A stretch of 64,000 nt of DNA from IMG/VR virus record IMGVR_UViG_3300032294_002797, positions 159,303-223,302 of that record; one strand, given 5' to 3'. Below the pieces are notes generated by a model that was not told the origin of the DNA, searched no databases, and saw only the letters and a list, made by a program, of their open reading frames with translations. Both the position numbers and the translations under genes were made by a program. The first letter of the stretch is position 1. Each line of letters opens with the position of its first letter. Shown here one piece after another: positions 9,291-17,709 of this stretch. The DNA is from a virus.

Positions 9291-10160
9291 TTAATATGTA
9301 CAACTCCCATCATTCACATTAGCATTAGGATCATAATTGGTGGCGAATGAATCAGTACAACCATAATATAAACACCCATAAGTATAATCTGCAACAGAAT
9401 CATAGACTGGGTTACCAATCACATTACAGCCAACTCTGTATACTGATACTAAGTCGTTCGTGAAGCCATAGGTTCTTTTAGTTTTGTAATAAATTTTACT
9501 TATTTCATCAACTGATAGTGCTCTATTATAAAGGGCCGTTCGACCTATGCTCATGCTAAAGCCGGTATCTCCTATTTGTATATTATATTCATTATCAACT
9601 ATTGTTCCTGTAGCAGCTGTTCTATAAATATACAACTTATTATCATATCCAATATATAAATAGTGATTAAAACCCGATACAGAAGAATCGTAAGAATGAC
9701 CAATAAAATTCCAACCCAACACACTAGGATGAAAGCCCATACCATTTCTCTGATCAGTATTAAAGTCTGCTAAGATAAAATTTCCTCCCATCCATTCTAC
9801 TATAAGTCCATAGTCATAGAAAGCTGGCTTGCCAAATAACGTCTTAAACGAACCGGTAAGTTCATAATCGAATTTAGCCCAAATAATTTGAGTAAAACTA
9901 TCACTCATAACTAATGAGCTATTATGATTTACAGTAATATTATTCGACTGTAGGGGTAGTGCTGGACCATTCGTAGAAACTGAGCTAGAAATAGTTCCAT
10001 GATTATTAAGTCCACTCAAATCATAAATAGTATCTGATCCATTACTATTAAAACTATTACTATTAGCAGGATCAAAATAAAGCACAAGCCCGTTACTATT
10101 AGTTAGTATGGGGTCATATAAATTACACTGATTAGCTTTAGTTTTAATTCCATTTAACAT
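9291..10160 (-). CDS. LamG-like lectin with C-terminal Cys-rich GCTD..NYDP motif
   Basis: 289 residues. Residues ~20-215 are a LamG-like jelly roll: GLVLYFDPANSNSFNSNGSD, TIYDLSGLNNHGTI, FTQIIWAKFDYELTG, WNFIGHSYDSS and MSIGRTALYNRALSVDEISK. The end is different: YGCTDSFATNYDPNAN followed by NDGSC. That is the short cysteine motif seen at the ends or in repeats of secreted proteins from Bacteroidetes and other aquatic bacteria. Two further cysteines precede it. It is probably a virion-surface lectin. The tail motif suggests a module exchanged with bacterial surface proteins (inference). Confidence 0.75.
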   Translation of the reverse strand: MLNGIKTKANQCNLYDPILTNSNGLVLYFDPANSNSFNSNGSDTIYDLSGLNNHGTISSSVSTNGPALPLQSNNITVNHNSSLVMSDSFTQIIWAKFDYELTGSFKTLFGKPAFYDYGLIVEWMGGNFILADFNTDQRNGMGFHPSVLGWNFIGHSYDSSVSGFNHYLYIGYDNKLYIYRTAATGTIVDNEYNIQIGDTGFSMSIGRTALYNRALSVDEISKIYYKTKRTYGFTNDLVSVYRVGCNVIGNPVYDSVADYTYGCLYYGCTDSFATNYDPNANVNDGSCTY

Positions 10161-10163
10161 TAT

Positions 10164-10466
10164 TTATCTCTGTGGTGGAACAAATAAACCTTCTAATACT
10201 CCCACAGGATTGTCTCCTAATAATTCATTTATTCGATCTTCTACCTGAGCTGTAGTATAATCGCCAATGTTGGTATAGTCGGTATCTTTCCATAAAACTA
10301 AAGGATAAGGACAAGGAACTATTCTAACCATACAGGTTTTACGCTTAATATTATCAAATATAGTATAATCTAGTTCATTAATAGTGATAGGTTTTTGAAC
10401 TCTTACTTCTCCATTAGAGCGAGTGATGGTTGGAGGTTGTATAGTTATTGGGTTGTTTAGATTCAT
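10164..10466 (-). CDS. hypothetical protein, distant paralogue of 8993-9289
   Basis: 100 residues from MNLNNPITIQPPTITRSNGE. Mainly strands, with a cysteine pair in RKTCMVRIVPCPYPLVLWKD, then DYTTAQVEDRINELLG. The shared strand/helix order with the 98-residue protein at 8993-9289 suggests common ancestry. AAGGAA lies 6-11 nt before the ATG at 10466; the codon at 10487 has no comparable signal. No known family. Confidence 0.65.
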   Translation of the reverse strand: MNLNNPITIQPPTITRSNGEVRVQKPITINELDYTIFDNIKRKTCMVRIVPCPYPLVLWKDTDYTNIGDYTTAQVEDRINELLGDNPVGVLEGLFVPPQR

Positions 10467-10477
10467 TTTTGATTCCT

Positions 10478-11743
10478 TTATGGACAAGATGGTGGTGGGT
10501 TGGGAACAAAGGTTATGGCCGTGCCGAAGCCGGTTACGTTGCAGGCAGAGCCTGTGAAGGTGGCGGTGCCGGTCACTGTGGCTTCGTTGTACGAACTGTC
10601 GTTGAAATTCGCGTCTCCGGTGACGGTGCTGGGGTTGCCGTTGTACGAACTGTCATTAAACGTCGCGTCTCCGGTGCCGCCGCTGTAGTTGTACGCGGTG
10701 TCGTTGAATGTCGCGTCTCCGGTGACGGTGCCGTCGTTGTACGAACTGTTGTTGAACGTCGCATTGCCACTGACGGTGCCGCTGTAGTAGTTGTACGCGG
10801 TGTCGTTGAACGTCGCGTTGCCGGCGACGATCAAGGTGTTGCTCGAACTGTTGTTGAACGTAGCGTTGCCAGTGACGGTGCCGTTGTTGGACGCATTATC
10901 GTTGAACGTCGCGTCTACATTGACGGTGCTAAAGTTGCCCGAACTGTCGTTGAAATTACCGTCGCCAGATACGGTGTCGTAGTTACTCGAACTGTCGTTG
11001 AAAGTACCGTTGCCAGTGATCGTGCCGTCATTATTAGAACTTCCATTAAACGTTGCGTTGCCGTTGATAGTGCCAAAGAAGATGCTCGAATTGTCGTTAA
11101 AAGTAGCGTCTCCATTAATGGTACTGAAGTTAATAGAATTGTTGTTAAAAGTCGCATCTCCATTGACCGTACCACCATTGTTCTGCGAGTTATCATTGAA
11201 AATAGCGTTTCCATTGACCGTGGCGGTGTTGTACGAATAATCGTTGAATGTCACTTCCCCATAAGCGTAACTGAAGTTACGCGAAATATCGTTAAATGTC
11301 GGGTTGTTAGCGTCGCCTTGGTTGGACGAATAACTATTGAAAGCAGCATTACTGACGCTTCCGAAGTTTTGTGAGCTGTTGTTAAAATGCGCATCGCCAG
11401 TGATGGTGCCGACGTTGATCGAATTGTCATTGAAATTAGCGTTGCCAGTAACGGTAATGGATACGAAAAAGAAAAAGTTGCCATTAATAGTAAAGTTCAC
11501 CAGTGTCGGCTCGCTGGCACTATTGGTATTAACAGAGGCGCTCGCAATTACACTATCTATACTTCGTGGTAAATGAGTGGCAGGAACACTAAATTGATCA
11601 TCCAACCACCAATTACCCAAAGTATTCCAATCATTATCAACAGCACCATTAAAGTACAAAACCTTACTCGTTGCTACTCTTACCTTAGCAGCGCCGTTGA
11701 CTATTTTGAATTTATTTCCCCCTACAGCTCGGAAAAAGCTCAT
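10478..11743 (-). CDS. tandem-repeat beta protein (FND repeats), probable beta-solenoid fibre component
   Basis: 421 residues. An ~85-residue N-terminal domain (AAKVRVATSKVLYFNGAVD, NTLGNWWLDDQFSVPATHLP) precedes about 18-19 copies of a 17-20 residue repeat of the form GDATFNDNSxNxGTVT. The regular Asx/Ser/Thr turns and alternating pattern fit a right-handed beta-solenoid, which is inference. It ends in a proline-rich tail with a cysteine. GGAGG lies before the ATG. The repeat-coding DNA is much richer in G and C (GTCGCG-type codons) than its neighbours, especially in the 3' half, suggesting recent internal expansion or import. Confidence 0.8.
   Translation of the reverse strand: MSFFRAVGGNKFKIVNGAAKVRVATSKVLYFNGAVDNDWNTLGNWWLDDQFSVPATHLPRSIDSVIASASVNTNSASEPTLVNFTINGNFFFFVSITVTGNANFNDNSINVGTITGDAHFNNSSQNFGSVSNAAFNSYSSNQGDANNPTFNDISRNFSYAYGEVTFNDYSYNTATVNGNAIFNDNSQNNGGTVNGDATFNNNSINFSTINGDATFNDNSSIFFGTINGNATFNGSSNNDGTITGNGTFNDSSSNYDTVSGDGNFNDSSGNFSTVNVDATFNDNASNNGTVTGNATFNNSSSNTLIVAGNATFNDTAYNYYSGTVSGNATFNNSSYNDGTVTGDATFNDTAYNYSGGTGDATFNDSSYNGNPSTVTGDANFNDSSYNEATVTGTATFTGSACNVTGFGTAITFVPNPPPSCP
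10510..11490 (-). repeat. tandem ~54-nt coding repeats, GC-rich
   Basis: A block of degenerate 51-60 nt direct repeats inside the repeat protein gene. Each carries a version of AACGACAxTTCGxxxAAC and an ACGGTGACGG-like element. The copies nearest the gene's 3' end (lower coordinates) are the most alike and the most GC-rich, which is what recent duplication or gene conversion would leave. The periodic composition opens reading frames on the opposite strand; these are treated as by-products. Confidence 0.8.
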
Positions 11744-13782
11744 GGGGTACCTCCATCAACAAACTGAATAATAATATTAGCAGACCCATCAAAATTAGTG
11801 CCGTTAATAGTACGAGGAGTTTGTAGTGCTGTTGCTGTACTAGCATTACCAGTTAAGGCGCCCACAAAAGTTGTACTAGATACACTAGTTAAACCGCTCA
11901 CACTAACTACCGTATCACCAAGATTAATAGCAGTTGATCCGATAGTCACACGACTATTTTCTAGTTGAGAGTTACCAACACCAGATGCTCTGATACTAAC
12001 AGCACCGCTTGTTACACTAAAGTCACCACTATCAAAACTAGCTATACCTTTGACAGTTGTACTAGCATCAGGAATTAAACCAGAAGCAACGCTGGTAACT
12101 CGTCCATAACTATCAGTGGTTACTCCAACAACCACATTACCAGAACCACTATCAGTTCTACTAACTGTAGCAAGGTCAATATTGTCAGCATTTACAACGA
12201 TTCGACTACTACTAGCTGTTCCAACATTAAGAGTATTTCCACTCTTAACCATACCATCGCCCGCTGTAATTTGACCAGCACCGCTAAACTGAGCAAAATT
12301 CAAAGCGGTTCCAACAATGCCGTTAATAGTAATAGGATCGTTTGTAGTTAAAACCCAACCGCTATCAGCATTGACAGTACCTTCTGTTACAAAAACAAAC
12401 ATACCAGCCGTAACCTCTTCGCTACTATTTGCATCAGCAGCTCTGCTCCAAGATCCACTTGCGGCTACCCAGATACCGTTAATTCTTGGTTCTGCATGAT
12501 TTTTTACCAGTACTCTATCGCCTGCTACTAATGTGACTCCATCTATAGTTTGCAAACCGCTAACACTTAAAGAGCTATCAGCTGATGTTGTAGCAACCCT
12601 AACACTTTGCTTAACGTCTAATCCTGCTCTTGCAGCATCAACATACGCTTTTGTTGCAGCATCACTATCATCTGTTGGTGTTGCTAAATTAGTGATCTTT
12701 TGGCTATTTAACGACACACTACCTGTTGGAGCTGCCATTTGATCCAAACGAGATGTTCTTACCTGAGAGTCAAAGTTATTAATATTACTAGCAACTAAAC
12801 CACTACCTACTAAAGTAAGATTACCGCTAATGCTTGCATTATTACGAACTATTAAATTATTAGTATTAATAGTTTGCGCAGCATATACTTCTCCTAAAGA
12901 GCTAACAGAAAAAACGCCATCTCCAACATCAACAGCATTAACTCGAAGTAGACCCGTGGCGTTGATACCTGTTGCACCCAGATTCCCAATATACAATCCA
13001 GATGCCCTAACTTCTCCAACGTCTCCATAAATTACTGCTTTATTGGCAACAATAGTTTCGGGAGCGGACCCATCTAGCAAATTAAGTTCGCTAGCGCTAG
13101 AAGTCAAGTCTGTAATATCCGACACTTGAATAGTTGGATCACTTAAACTTACAATATAATTACCACCAGAGTGAGACAAACTAATACCACTACCAGCAGT
13201 TAATGGACTACTAACAGTAAGAGTATTATTTCCACTATTATATACAATATCAACACCAGATCCGGCCACAATACTAGTACTAACAGCACTATCAATCAGA
13301 CTGTTAACCCCACTAGCAAAATTTGTAATATCAGACACTTGAATGGTAGGATCACTAAGACTAATGGTTGTATAACCAGTAGTATCATTATAACTAACGG
13401 CAATACCACTAACGCCAGTAACCGATACCCCAATAATATCTTGTATAGTTTCACTATTAATAAGAGTATTAACAGCGCTAGCAAAATCATTAACTTGGCT
13501 AGATTGAATACCTGTTACACTAATAGTAATAGGCACTCCGGTTACAGAAGAAAATGATAATCCAATACCACTAGCTCCTATTAAGTCTGTATTACTAGGT
13601 AATATGGATGAGTATGCTAAACTATTCCATGGAGTTAGTCCATCTCCAATTTTATATCTTTTTGTGGTGGTATCTAGTCCCCATTCACCGGCGCTTAATG
13701 TAGGATTAAGTTGGCTCCAACCACTACCATTAGGAAGAGTAAGTTCTCCTCTACGCATTTGAATTCTTGTTTGAACAGCCAT
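11740..13782 (-). CDS. tail fibre with Mtd_N-like head
   Basis: 680 residues. Residues 1-60 are Mtd_N-like (QTRIQMRRGELTL, QLNPTLSAGEWGLD, RYKIGDGLTPWNSLAY). The shaft has repeated SDITNFASGVNSLI-type segments. Around residues 365-500 there is a conserved fibre block: NLATPTDDSDAATKAYVDAA, RAGLDVKQSVRVAT, LVAGDRVLVKN and GIWVAASGSWSRAADANS. The last ~150 residues are beta-rich repeats ending in NIIIQFVDGGTP. It overlaps the repeat-protein start by 4 nt. It is likely a proximal fibre or hinge component. Confidence 0.85.
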   Translation of the reverse strand: MAVQTRIQMRRGELTLPNGSGWSQLNPTLSAGEWGLDTTTKRYKIGDGLTPWNSLAYSSILPSNTDLIGASGIGLSFSSVTGVPITISVTGIQSSQVNDFASAVNTLINSETIQDIIGVSVTGVSGIAVSYNDTTGYTTISLSDPTIQVSDITNFASGVNSLIDSAVSTSIVAGSGVDIVYNSGNNTLTVSSPLTAGSGISLSHSGGNYIVSLSDPTIQVSDITDLTSSASELNLLDGSAPETIVANKAVIYGDVGEVRASGLYIGNLGATGINATGLLRVNAVDVGDGVFSVSSLGEVYAAQTINTNNLIVRNNASISGNLTLVGSGLVASNINNFDSQVRTSRLDQMAAPTGSVSLNSQKITNLATPTDDSDAATKAYVDAARAGLDVKQSVRVATTSADSSLSVSGLQTIDGVTLVAGDRVLVKNHAEPRINGIWVAASGSWSRAADANSSEEVTAGMFVFVTEGTVNADSGWVLTTNDPITINGIVGTALNFAQFSGAGQITAGDGMVKSGNTLNVGTASSSRIVVNADNIDLATVSRTDSGSGNVVVGVTTDSYGRVTSVASGLIPDASTTVKGIASFDSGDFSVTSGAVSIRASGVGNSQLENSRVTIGSTAINLGDTVVSVSGLTSVSSTTFVGALTGNASTATALQTPRTINGTNFDGSANIIIQFVDGGTP

Positions 13783-13819
13783 GATCGGTGCCTTTCTTTG
13801 GGAAATTATTTATTTAACA

Positions 13820-14083
13820 TTATGGGGATCCACAATCAAATTCATATTCGTCTAAGTATTCATCTAAGCCTTCTATTCTAGCCACATCTAAATTACCAAC
13901 TATTTTACTCATAGGAATATTGTCTGGTAAGTCACTAACTAATATTTTTTCAGTATTAACTATTTCCAAATTAAAACTATCAAAAAGTTCAATTTCAATA
14001 TTATTAACAATACTACCAAAAGAAGTTTCAACTTCTAATATATTTGTTGTAGGCTCCAATATTTCTAAGATAAAATCACTCAT
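13820..14083 (-). CDS. hypothetical protein (fibre attachment region)
   Basis: 87 residues from MSDFILEILEPTTN, acidic, strand-rich, ending DEYLDEYEFDCGSP. Not recognised. The ATG at 14083 is 5 nt after the upstream stop. A TTG 15 nt earlier is possible, but neither has a strong ribosome site. It is co-directional with the 133-residue BppU-like protein. Confidence 0.6.
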   Translation of the reverse strand: MSDFILEILEPTTNILEVETSFGSIVNNIEIELFDSFNLEIVNTEKILVSDLPDNIPMSKIVGNLDVARIEGLDEYLDEYEFDCGSP

Positions 14084-14088
14084 ATGAT

Positions 14089-14490
14089 TTATACACAATT
14101 AAGAGGTTGTTGAGCTTGACTAAAGCGTTTTACTATATTAACTGTGCCAAATAATAATCGCGTGGTATATTTACCACCACCAGCATACAAATCATCAGGA
14201 CTTTGTAATTCAAGATCATATTTAGCTGTATTAAAATTAAAAGAGTTTGTTGTACTTGATGGCATCATTAAGGTTAATTTGCCATTAGGATCATCTATAG
14301 TAAACTTATAAACATTATGATCAATATTGTCACTACTAAATATTTGAGTAATATTAGTATTAGTTTTCCATATTAATCTAGCACACCACCCTGTTAAATT
14401 TACTGGATTTCCACCATTGTCCTTATAAATTAATGATATTTTAAAAGATGTTCCTTGTTCGATAGTAAAATCGTATTTGCTAGCTGCCAT
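14089..14490 (-). CDS. BppU-N-like baseplate/tail protein
   Basis: 133 residues. The pattern IEQGTSFKISLIYKDNGGNP, VNLTGWCARLIWKT, FTIDDPNGKLTLMMP and YDLELQSPDD matches the small beta-sandwich at the N-terminus of lactococcal BppU-type baseplate proteins and of similar proteins in T4-like environmental phages. AAGGCC precedes the ATG. It probably anchors fibres to the baseplate (inference from fold pattern and location). Confidence 0.6.
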   Translation of the reverse strand: MAASKYDFTIEQGTSFKISLIYKDNGGNPVNLTGWCARLIWKTNTNITQIFSSDNIDHNVYKFTIDDPNGKLTLMMPSSTTNSFNFNTAKYDLELQSPDDLYAGGGKYTTRLLFGTVNIVKRFSQAQQPLNCV

Positions 14491-14621
14491 AATTTGGCCT
14501 TATTATATATAATAATACGAATGAGACAATAACTATAGATACACTAAATAGTATTAGTATTAATATGTCTGCAAACAATAGTAAAATTCAGTCGTTACTT
14601 TTTCTTTGCTATCAAAATAAT

Positions 14622-14834
14622 TTAGCCACCAACTACTGTTTGATTGCCTACTAATTGTACAAAAATACCATTATAGAATCTGTTGTCATATTTAGCTTCA
14701 ATACTACTCATAGCTGGAGTAGTTTTAACATCACGATTATATGTTTGGTATGCTCCGGTAAAAGAGGTTGATGTTACTACGGATCCATTTTTAACTGGAT
14801 TAGACGATATTGCTTTATTTATGTCATTAGCCAT
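14622..14834 (-). CDS. hypothetical small tail-region protein
   Basis: 70 residues, polar, with SFTGAYQTYNRDVKT in the middle and ending GIFVQLVGNQTVVGG. AAAGG is upstream of the ATG. No family recognised. The 131-nt gap after it (14491-14621) holds no supported gene. Confidence 0.6.
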   Translation of the reverse strand: MANDINKAISSNPVKNGSVVTSTSFTGAYQTYNRDVKTTPAMSSIEAKYDNRFYNGIFVQLVGNQTVVGG

Positions 14835-14843
14835 AATATTTTA

Positions 14844-15161
14844 TTACCTTTCTATTCTAGATTCTAAAGTTTCTAATGTTTTTGCTAGCATAGCTATTTG
14901 TACTTTCAGCTCATTCATAACATCACTATTTCTTTGAAGCGCAGAGGCAAAAGCCGCCTGGTTTTCTTTATTACTATTTAATCTTTCCATAATAAATTGC
15001 TTGTCATGTAAATAAGGACTTTGTGTTTCTATCATATGCAAAACTTCGGTTTTAGATGCCATATTACGTCCTATGGCTACCCAAAATCCCATCATAGTCA
15101 CTATTATTCCTACGCAGGTAGTTGCTAAATTTTCCCAGAAATGAATAATAGTATCACTCAT
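14844..15161 (-). CDS. membrane-anchored coiled-coil protein (holin/spanin-like candidate)
   Basis: 105 residues from MSDTIIHFWENLA. One hydrophobic helix (residues ~10-32, CVGIIVTMMGFWVAIG) is followed by a long charged helical region ending QIAMLAKTLETLESRIER, a likely coiled coil. GAGG sits ~9 nt before the ATG. It is the first gene after the terminator at 15.22 kb. The topology (short N-terminus, one membrane helix, coiled coil) resembles DUF-type phage membrane proteins and some inner-membrane spanins; no lysis enzyme is adjacent, so the lysis role is only a suggestion. Confidence 0.55.
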   Translation of the reverse strand: MSDTIIHFWENLATTCVGIIVTMMGFWVAIGRNMASKTEVLHMIETQSPYLHDKQFIMERLNSNKENQAAFASALQRNSDVMNELKVQIAMLAKTLETLESRIER

Positions 15162-15220
15162 AATAAATACCTCGTGGATGATCAATATGACAAAGCAAGA
15201 GTCTTTATATACACCTTATA

Positions 15221-15250
15221 CAAAAAGAACCAGGACAACGCCTGGTTCTC
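15221..15250 (-). terminator. Rho-independent terminator
   Basis: On the minus strand GAACCAGG, a 6-nt loop CGTTGT and CCTGGTTC form a perfect 8-bp stem followed by TTTTT. It lies 32 nt after the stop of the 190-residue gene encoded at 15282-15854 and before the next gene, so it separates the fibre/tail block from the genes to its right. Confidence 0.9.
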
Positions 15251-15281
15251 TATGTATACTCGATAGTAGTAAAACACTATA

Positions 15282-15854
15282 TTAGGTAGTTTTCCCAGAA
15301 TACCCTACGGATACCGGAGTTTTGCTGCCTAGCTTGTAGGTCAAATCACCAGGAGCCGTTCTGGTTACACTAGCAGCAACATCTGTAGAAGTTGTTGATG
15401 TACCGGTAGTGGCGCCCCAAAAATTATCTACTGCTGTAGTAGGAGGTGTAGTATATTGGCCAGTATATATGTTCCAGTATCCAGCCCTATATGCAGTAGT
15501 AAATCTGGTGCTTCTGACTTTTTCTTGGCGATGAATACTACGACGAGAAGCTAGGTCAGATGCACCACCCTTAAGAAAAGAATTGCTAACTGTACCAGCT
15601 AATACTGAAGTATATTTGATACTAATAGGTTTTTGATTATTATTAGCAAAAACACCACCACTTAATGCCGGATCGGCGTAGTCACTATTGGCATTAGAAA
15701 TTACTTTAGAGCCAAAAACGCCCAGGTCTTTTGTGCCAAGAGCGTTGTTCTGTAATACCGAAGACTTTGAACCCGCATTAGTTGCTACTCCGCGATTATT
15801 ACGGGTAGATGATTTGGTTGTCGCTGACGAACCGTCTGTTTGTACTGTAGCCAT
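15282..15854 (-). CDS. probable virion structural protein
   Basis: 190 residues from MATVQTDGSSATTK. The N-terminus is Ser/Thr/Asn-rich and disordered. The middle reads GSKVISNANSDYADPALSGG and SDLASRRSIHRQEKVRSTRF, and the C-terminus is Thr-rich. The start at 15854 is chosen for the GGAG six bases upstream; an ATG at 15866 lacks a site. It is followed by the strong terminator, as expected for the last gene of a highly expressed unit. No family could be named; composition and context suggest a virion component. Confidence 0.6.
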   Translation of the reverse strand: MATVQTDGSSATTKSSTRNNRGVATNAGSKSSVLQNNALGTKDLGVFGSKVISNANSDYADPALSGGVFANNNQKPISIKYTSVLAGTVSNSFLKGGASDLASRRSIHRQEKVRSTRFTTAYRAGYWNIYTGQYTTPPTTAVDNFWGATTGTSTTSTDVAASVTRTAPGDLTYKLGSKTPVSVGYSGKTT

Positions 15855-15910
15855 TTTAGTCTCCATAAAAAGTGGGATAGGTATTAATTACTTACCCCAA
15901 AATTTGCAGA

Positions 15911-16576
15911 TTAATGGTAATTTTGACTTTTTTTAGTAATTTTTTCTAAAGTATATATATTAGAGGTTTTGTATCCATAGATTTTGGTACTATTTAGTAT
16001 ATTATTGATTTGATCATCAGTCCATGCACTACCATTGACTATTATATTCATATTGGTATTTTTTTGACTAATTAACATAGCAGCTAGGATATTATCAGAG
16101 ATATTATCCATTAAAAAATTAGCAGATGGATAGATGGTATTAATGCCAAATTCGGTCAAAATACTAGCTGTTTTATATAGAAGTTCTGGAACAAAAATCT
16201 TATATTCTAGCACATATCTCAAATCCACTGATGATCGCTTGCATAGTTCGGTTTGCGCCTCTAGCTCTTTTCGAAATTTATCATATTTTCTATTGCATAG
16301 AATGTTTGATGGAGCTACCATCTCAATAATGTCAGTCCCATTTTGTATTGCATTTTCAATTAGTTTGTATCTAGAATCGCTGTCAGATAGTCCAAAAGGA
16401 TAATCTAAAATGGTACTTATGGGAATTTGATTTTTTAATAGAGGTTTTATTACTTTTACATAGTAAGGAAATACAGAAATAACAGTAGGATTGTAATAAA
16501 GAGATTTACTAATATTCTCTTTTGTCTCGTTTTCATTACTAGCTATATCATAGTAGCCATATTCTATAATATTCAT
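15911..16576 (-). CDS. DeoC-like (deoxyribose-phosphate aldolase fold) protein, catalytic lysines not conserved
   Basis: 221 residues. Clear DeoC-like barrel landmarks in order: VISVFPYYVKVIKPLL, STILDYPFGLSDSDSRYK (the FPlG strand), LIENAIQNGTDIIEMV, then DLRYVLEYKIF, FGINTIYPSANFL and NIIVNGSAWTDDQINNIL. In active DeoC the Schiff-base lysine lies in a KTSTG motif and a second lysine in a VKxxGG motif. Here the equivalent segments read IYPSANF and IVNGSAW, so both lysines seem lost. It may have another activity or be a binding protein. It overlaps the ClpP-like gene by 1 nt (stop/start junction). Confidence 0.65.
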   Translation of the reverse strand: MNIIEYGYYDIASNENETKENISKSLYYNPTVISVFPYYVKVIKPLLKNQIPISTILDYPFGLSDSDSRYKLIENAIQNGTDIIEMVAPSNILCNRKYDKFRKELEAQTELCKRSSVDLRYVLEYKIFVPELLYKTASILTEFGINTIYPSANFLMDNISDNILAAMLISQKNTNMNIIVNGSAWTDDQINNILNSTKIYGYKTSNIYTLEKITKKSQNYH

Positions 16577-17247
16577 TATTTAATTTTATTTTTGAGTATA
16601 TCGATATTAGGAAACTTTCTATCTCCAAGTACACCATCAGCAAACCCATACTCTACTGCTTCATTAGATTTTAAAATCCAATCACACTTATTTGCTAATT
16701 GAGAAGTAATATGTTTTCTTGCCATCATCTTTTTCCAATTTTTATTTTTAGCCATTTCACTTTCCATGCATCTATCCGTAAAAATATCTATCATTTTATC
16801 ACACTCATCTTCGTTCCATTTTACAGAACTAACGGCGGCTTTTGAGTGTTCTCCATCCAAACTAAAAGAACCGTAGTGTATCAACATTGTAGTATTGGGC
16901 ATCAAGATTCTTAAGCATGGAGATTGGAAGAGTACGCTACTAGATGATTCTACTTTGGCATAAGCTAAAATAGCAATTTTAGATTTGGAAAAACGCACTG
17001 TATCATACATACCTAAACAATCTTGCCAGTATCCGCCGGGTAGATGCATATGTACTAGAATCGGATCGTGAGACAATGTATTGAGATATCTAATATTCTT
17101 CTCAAATAAAACAGCTGACCTATAATCAACTCCGCTTTCTTCTTCTCCATCAATATATGAATGTAGATATACTTCTCTATTTTTTAGATCTAAACCAAAA
17201 TTATGAATATGGTTCAGCTCAGAGTCCGTGTTCAATGAATGATTCAT
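16576..17247 (-). CDS. ClpP-like serine protease (prohead protease candidate)
   Basis: 223 residues with a ClpP/crotonase-type core. DPILVHMHLPGGYWQDCLGM corresponds to the ClpP strand and glycine-rich oxyanion segment. The serine region reads AKVESSSSVLFQS and the histidine region TTMLIHYGSFSLDGEHS. The C-terminus DWILKSNEAVEYGFADGVLG matches the ClpP region around the third catalytic residue (D or E). Several phages use ClpP-fold enzymes as head maturation proteases, and the adjacent structural and sigma-factor genes fit that. A protease acting on host proteins is the alternative. Confidence 0.75.
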   Translation of the reverse strand: MNHSLNTDSELNHIHNFGLDLKNREVYLHSYIDGEEESGVDYRSAVLFEKNIRYLNTLSHDPILVHMHLPGGYWQDCLGMYDTVRFSKSKIAILAYAKVESSSSVLFQSPCLRILMPNTTMLIHYGSFSLDGEHSKAAVSSVKWNEDECDKMIDIFTDRCMESEMAKNKNWKKMMARKHITSQLANKCDWILKSNEAVEYGFADGVLGDRKFPNIDILKNKIK

Positions 17248-17702
17248 AATAATAATCCAGATAGGTAAGAATATATTGTTTGATTGATATTAGATAGTGT
17301 ATCGCTAGAGTTAAATAACTGGCCTATTCCTATGCGGAATCTATATCTTGTATACACATCTAAAACTTCCACCCCTTCATTATTCTCTATGATAGCGGCT
17401 ATTTTTGGCGTTAAATCGAAATTGGTATGCCCTATCCAAAAATTAAAAGAAGACCCTATATTATATTGATCATTATATGGCATCAGACCAAATGGCGTGA
17501 TAATAGCCTTAATATGTTTTTTTGCAAAGCTGTTTTCAGGCTCATCACTATGATCATTTGGATAGTGATCATCTTCGTTTATATCATCTATAAAGTCGGG
17601 AGATTTGACAAAATCTTCTGGAGATGAATATACAGACTCATCAGAAAATGGATCCTGCCACTTCTGCCAAACTATTTTAGGCGAAACTATTTTTGCATCC
17701 AT
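17244..17702 (-). CDS. hypothetical phage protein
   Basis: 152 residues. The acidic N-terminal half (DFIDDINEDDHYPNDHSDEP) is followed by a strand-rich domain: IKAIITPFGLMPYNDQY, FNFWIGHTNFDLTPKIAAII and VEVLDVYTRYRFRIGIGQLF. The same order occurs in uncharacterised T4-like phage neighbours of head genes, as far as I recall, but no function is assigned. It overlaps the ClpP-like start by 4 nt. Confidence 0.65.
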   Translation of the reverse strand: MDAKIVSPKIVWQKWQDPFSDESVYSSPEDFVKSPDFIDDINEDDHYPNDHSDEPENSFAKKHIKAIITPFGLMPYNDQYNIGSSFNFWIGHTNFDLTPKIAAIIENNEGVEVLDVYTRYRFRIGIGQLFNSSDTLSNINQTIYSYLSGLLL

Positions 17703-17709
17703 TATTGGT

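Noticed and set aside
10448-11374. 308-codon open frame on the plus strand opposite the FND repeat gene
   Set aside because: It follows the 3-base periodicity of the GC-rich repeats, has no ribosome site and gives a Val/Arg-rich low-complexity product; the minus-strand protein has the sensible repeat structure.
14480-14578. 33-residue hydrophobic frame with TTG start (minus strand), holin-like
   Set aside because: No ribosome site, a TTG start, and it runs into the next gene; hydrophobicity in AT-rich DNA is expected by chance. Left as an unproven possibility.
1-15900. T4-type late promoters (TATAAATA) upstream of fibre genes
   Set aside because: TATA-like strings are frequent in this AT-rich DNA and none stood out at consistent distance from starts.
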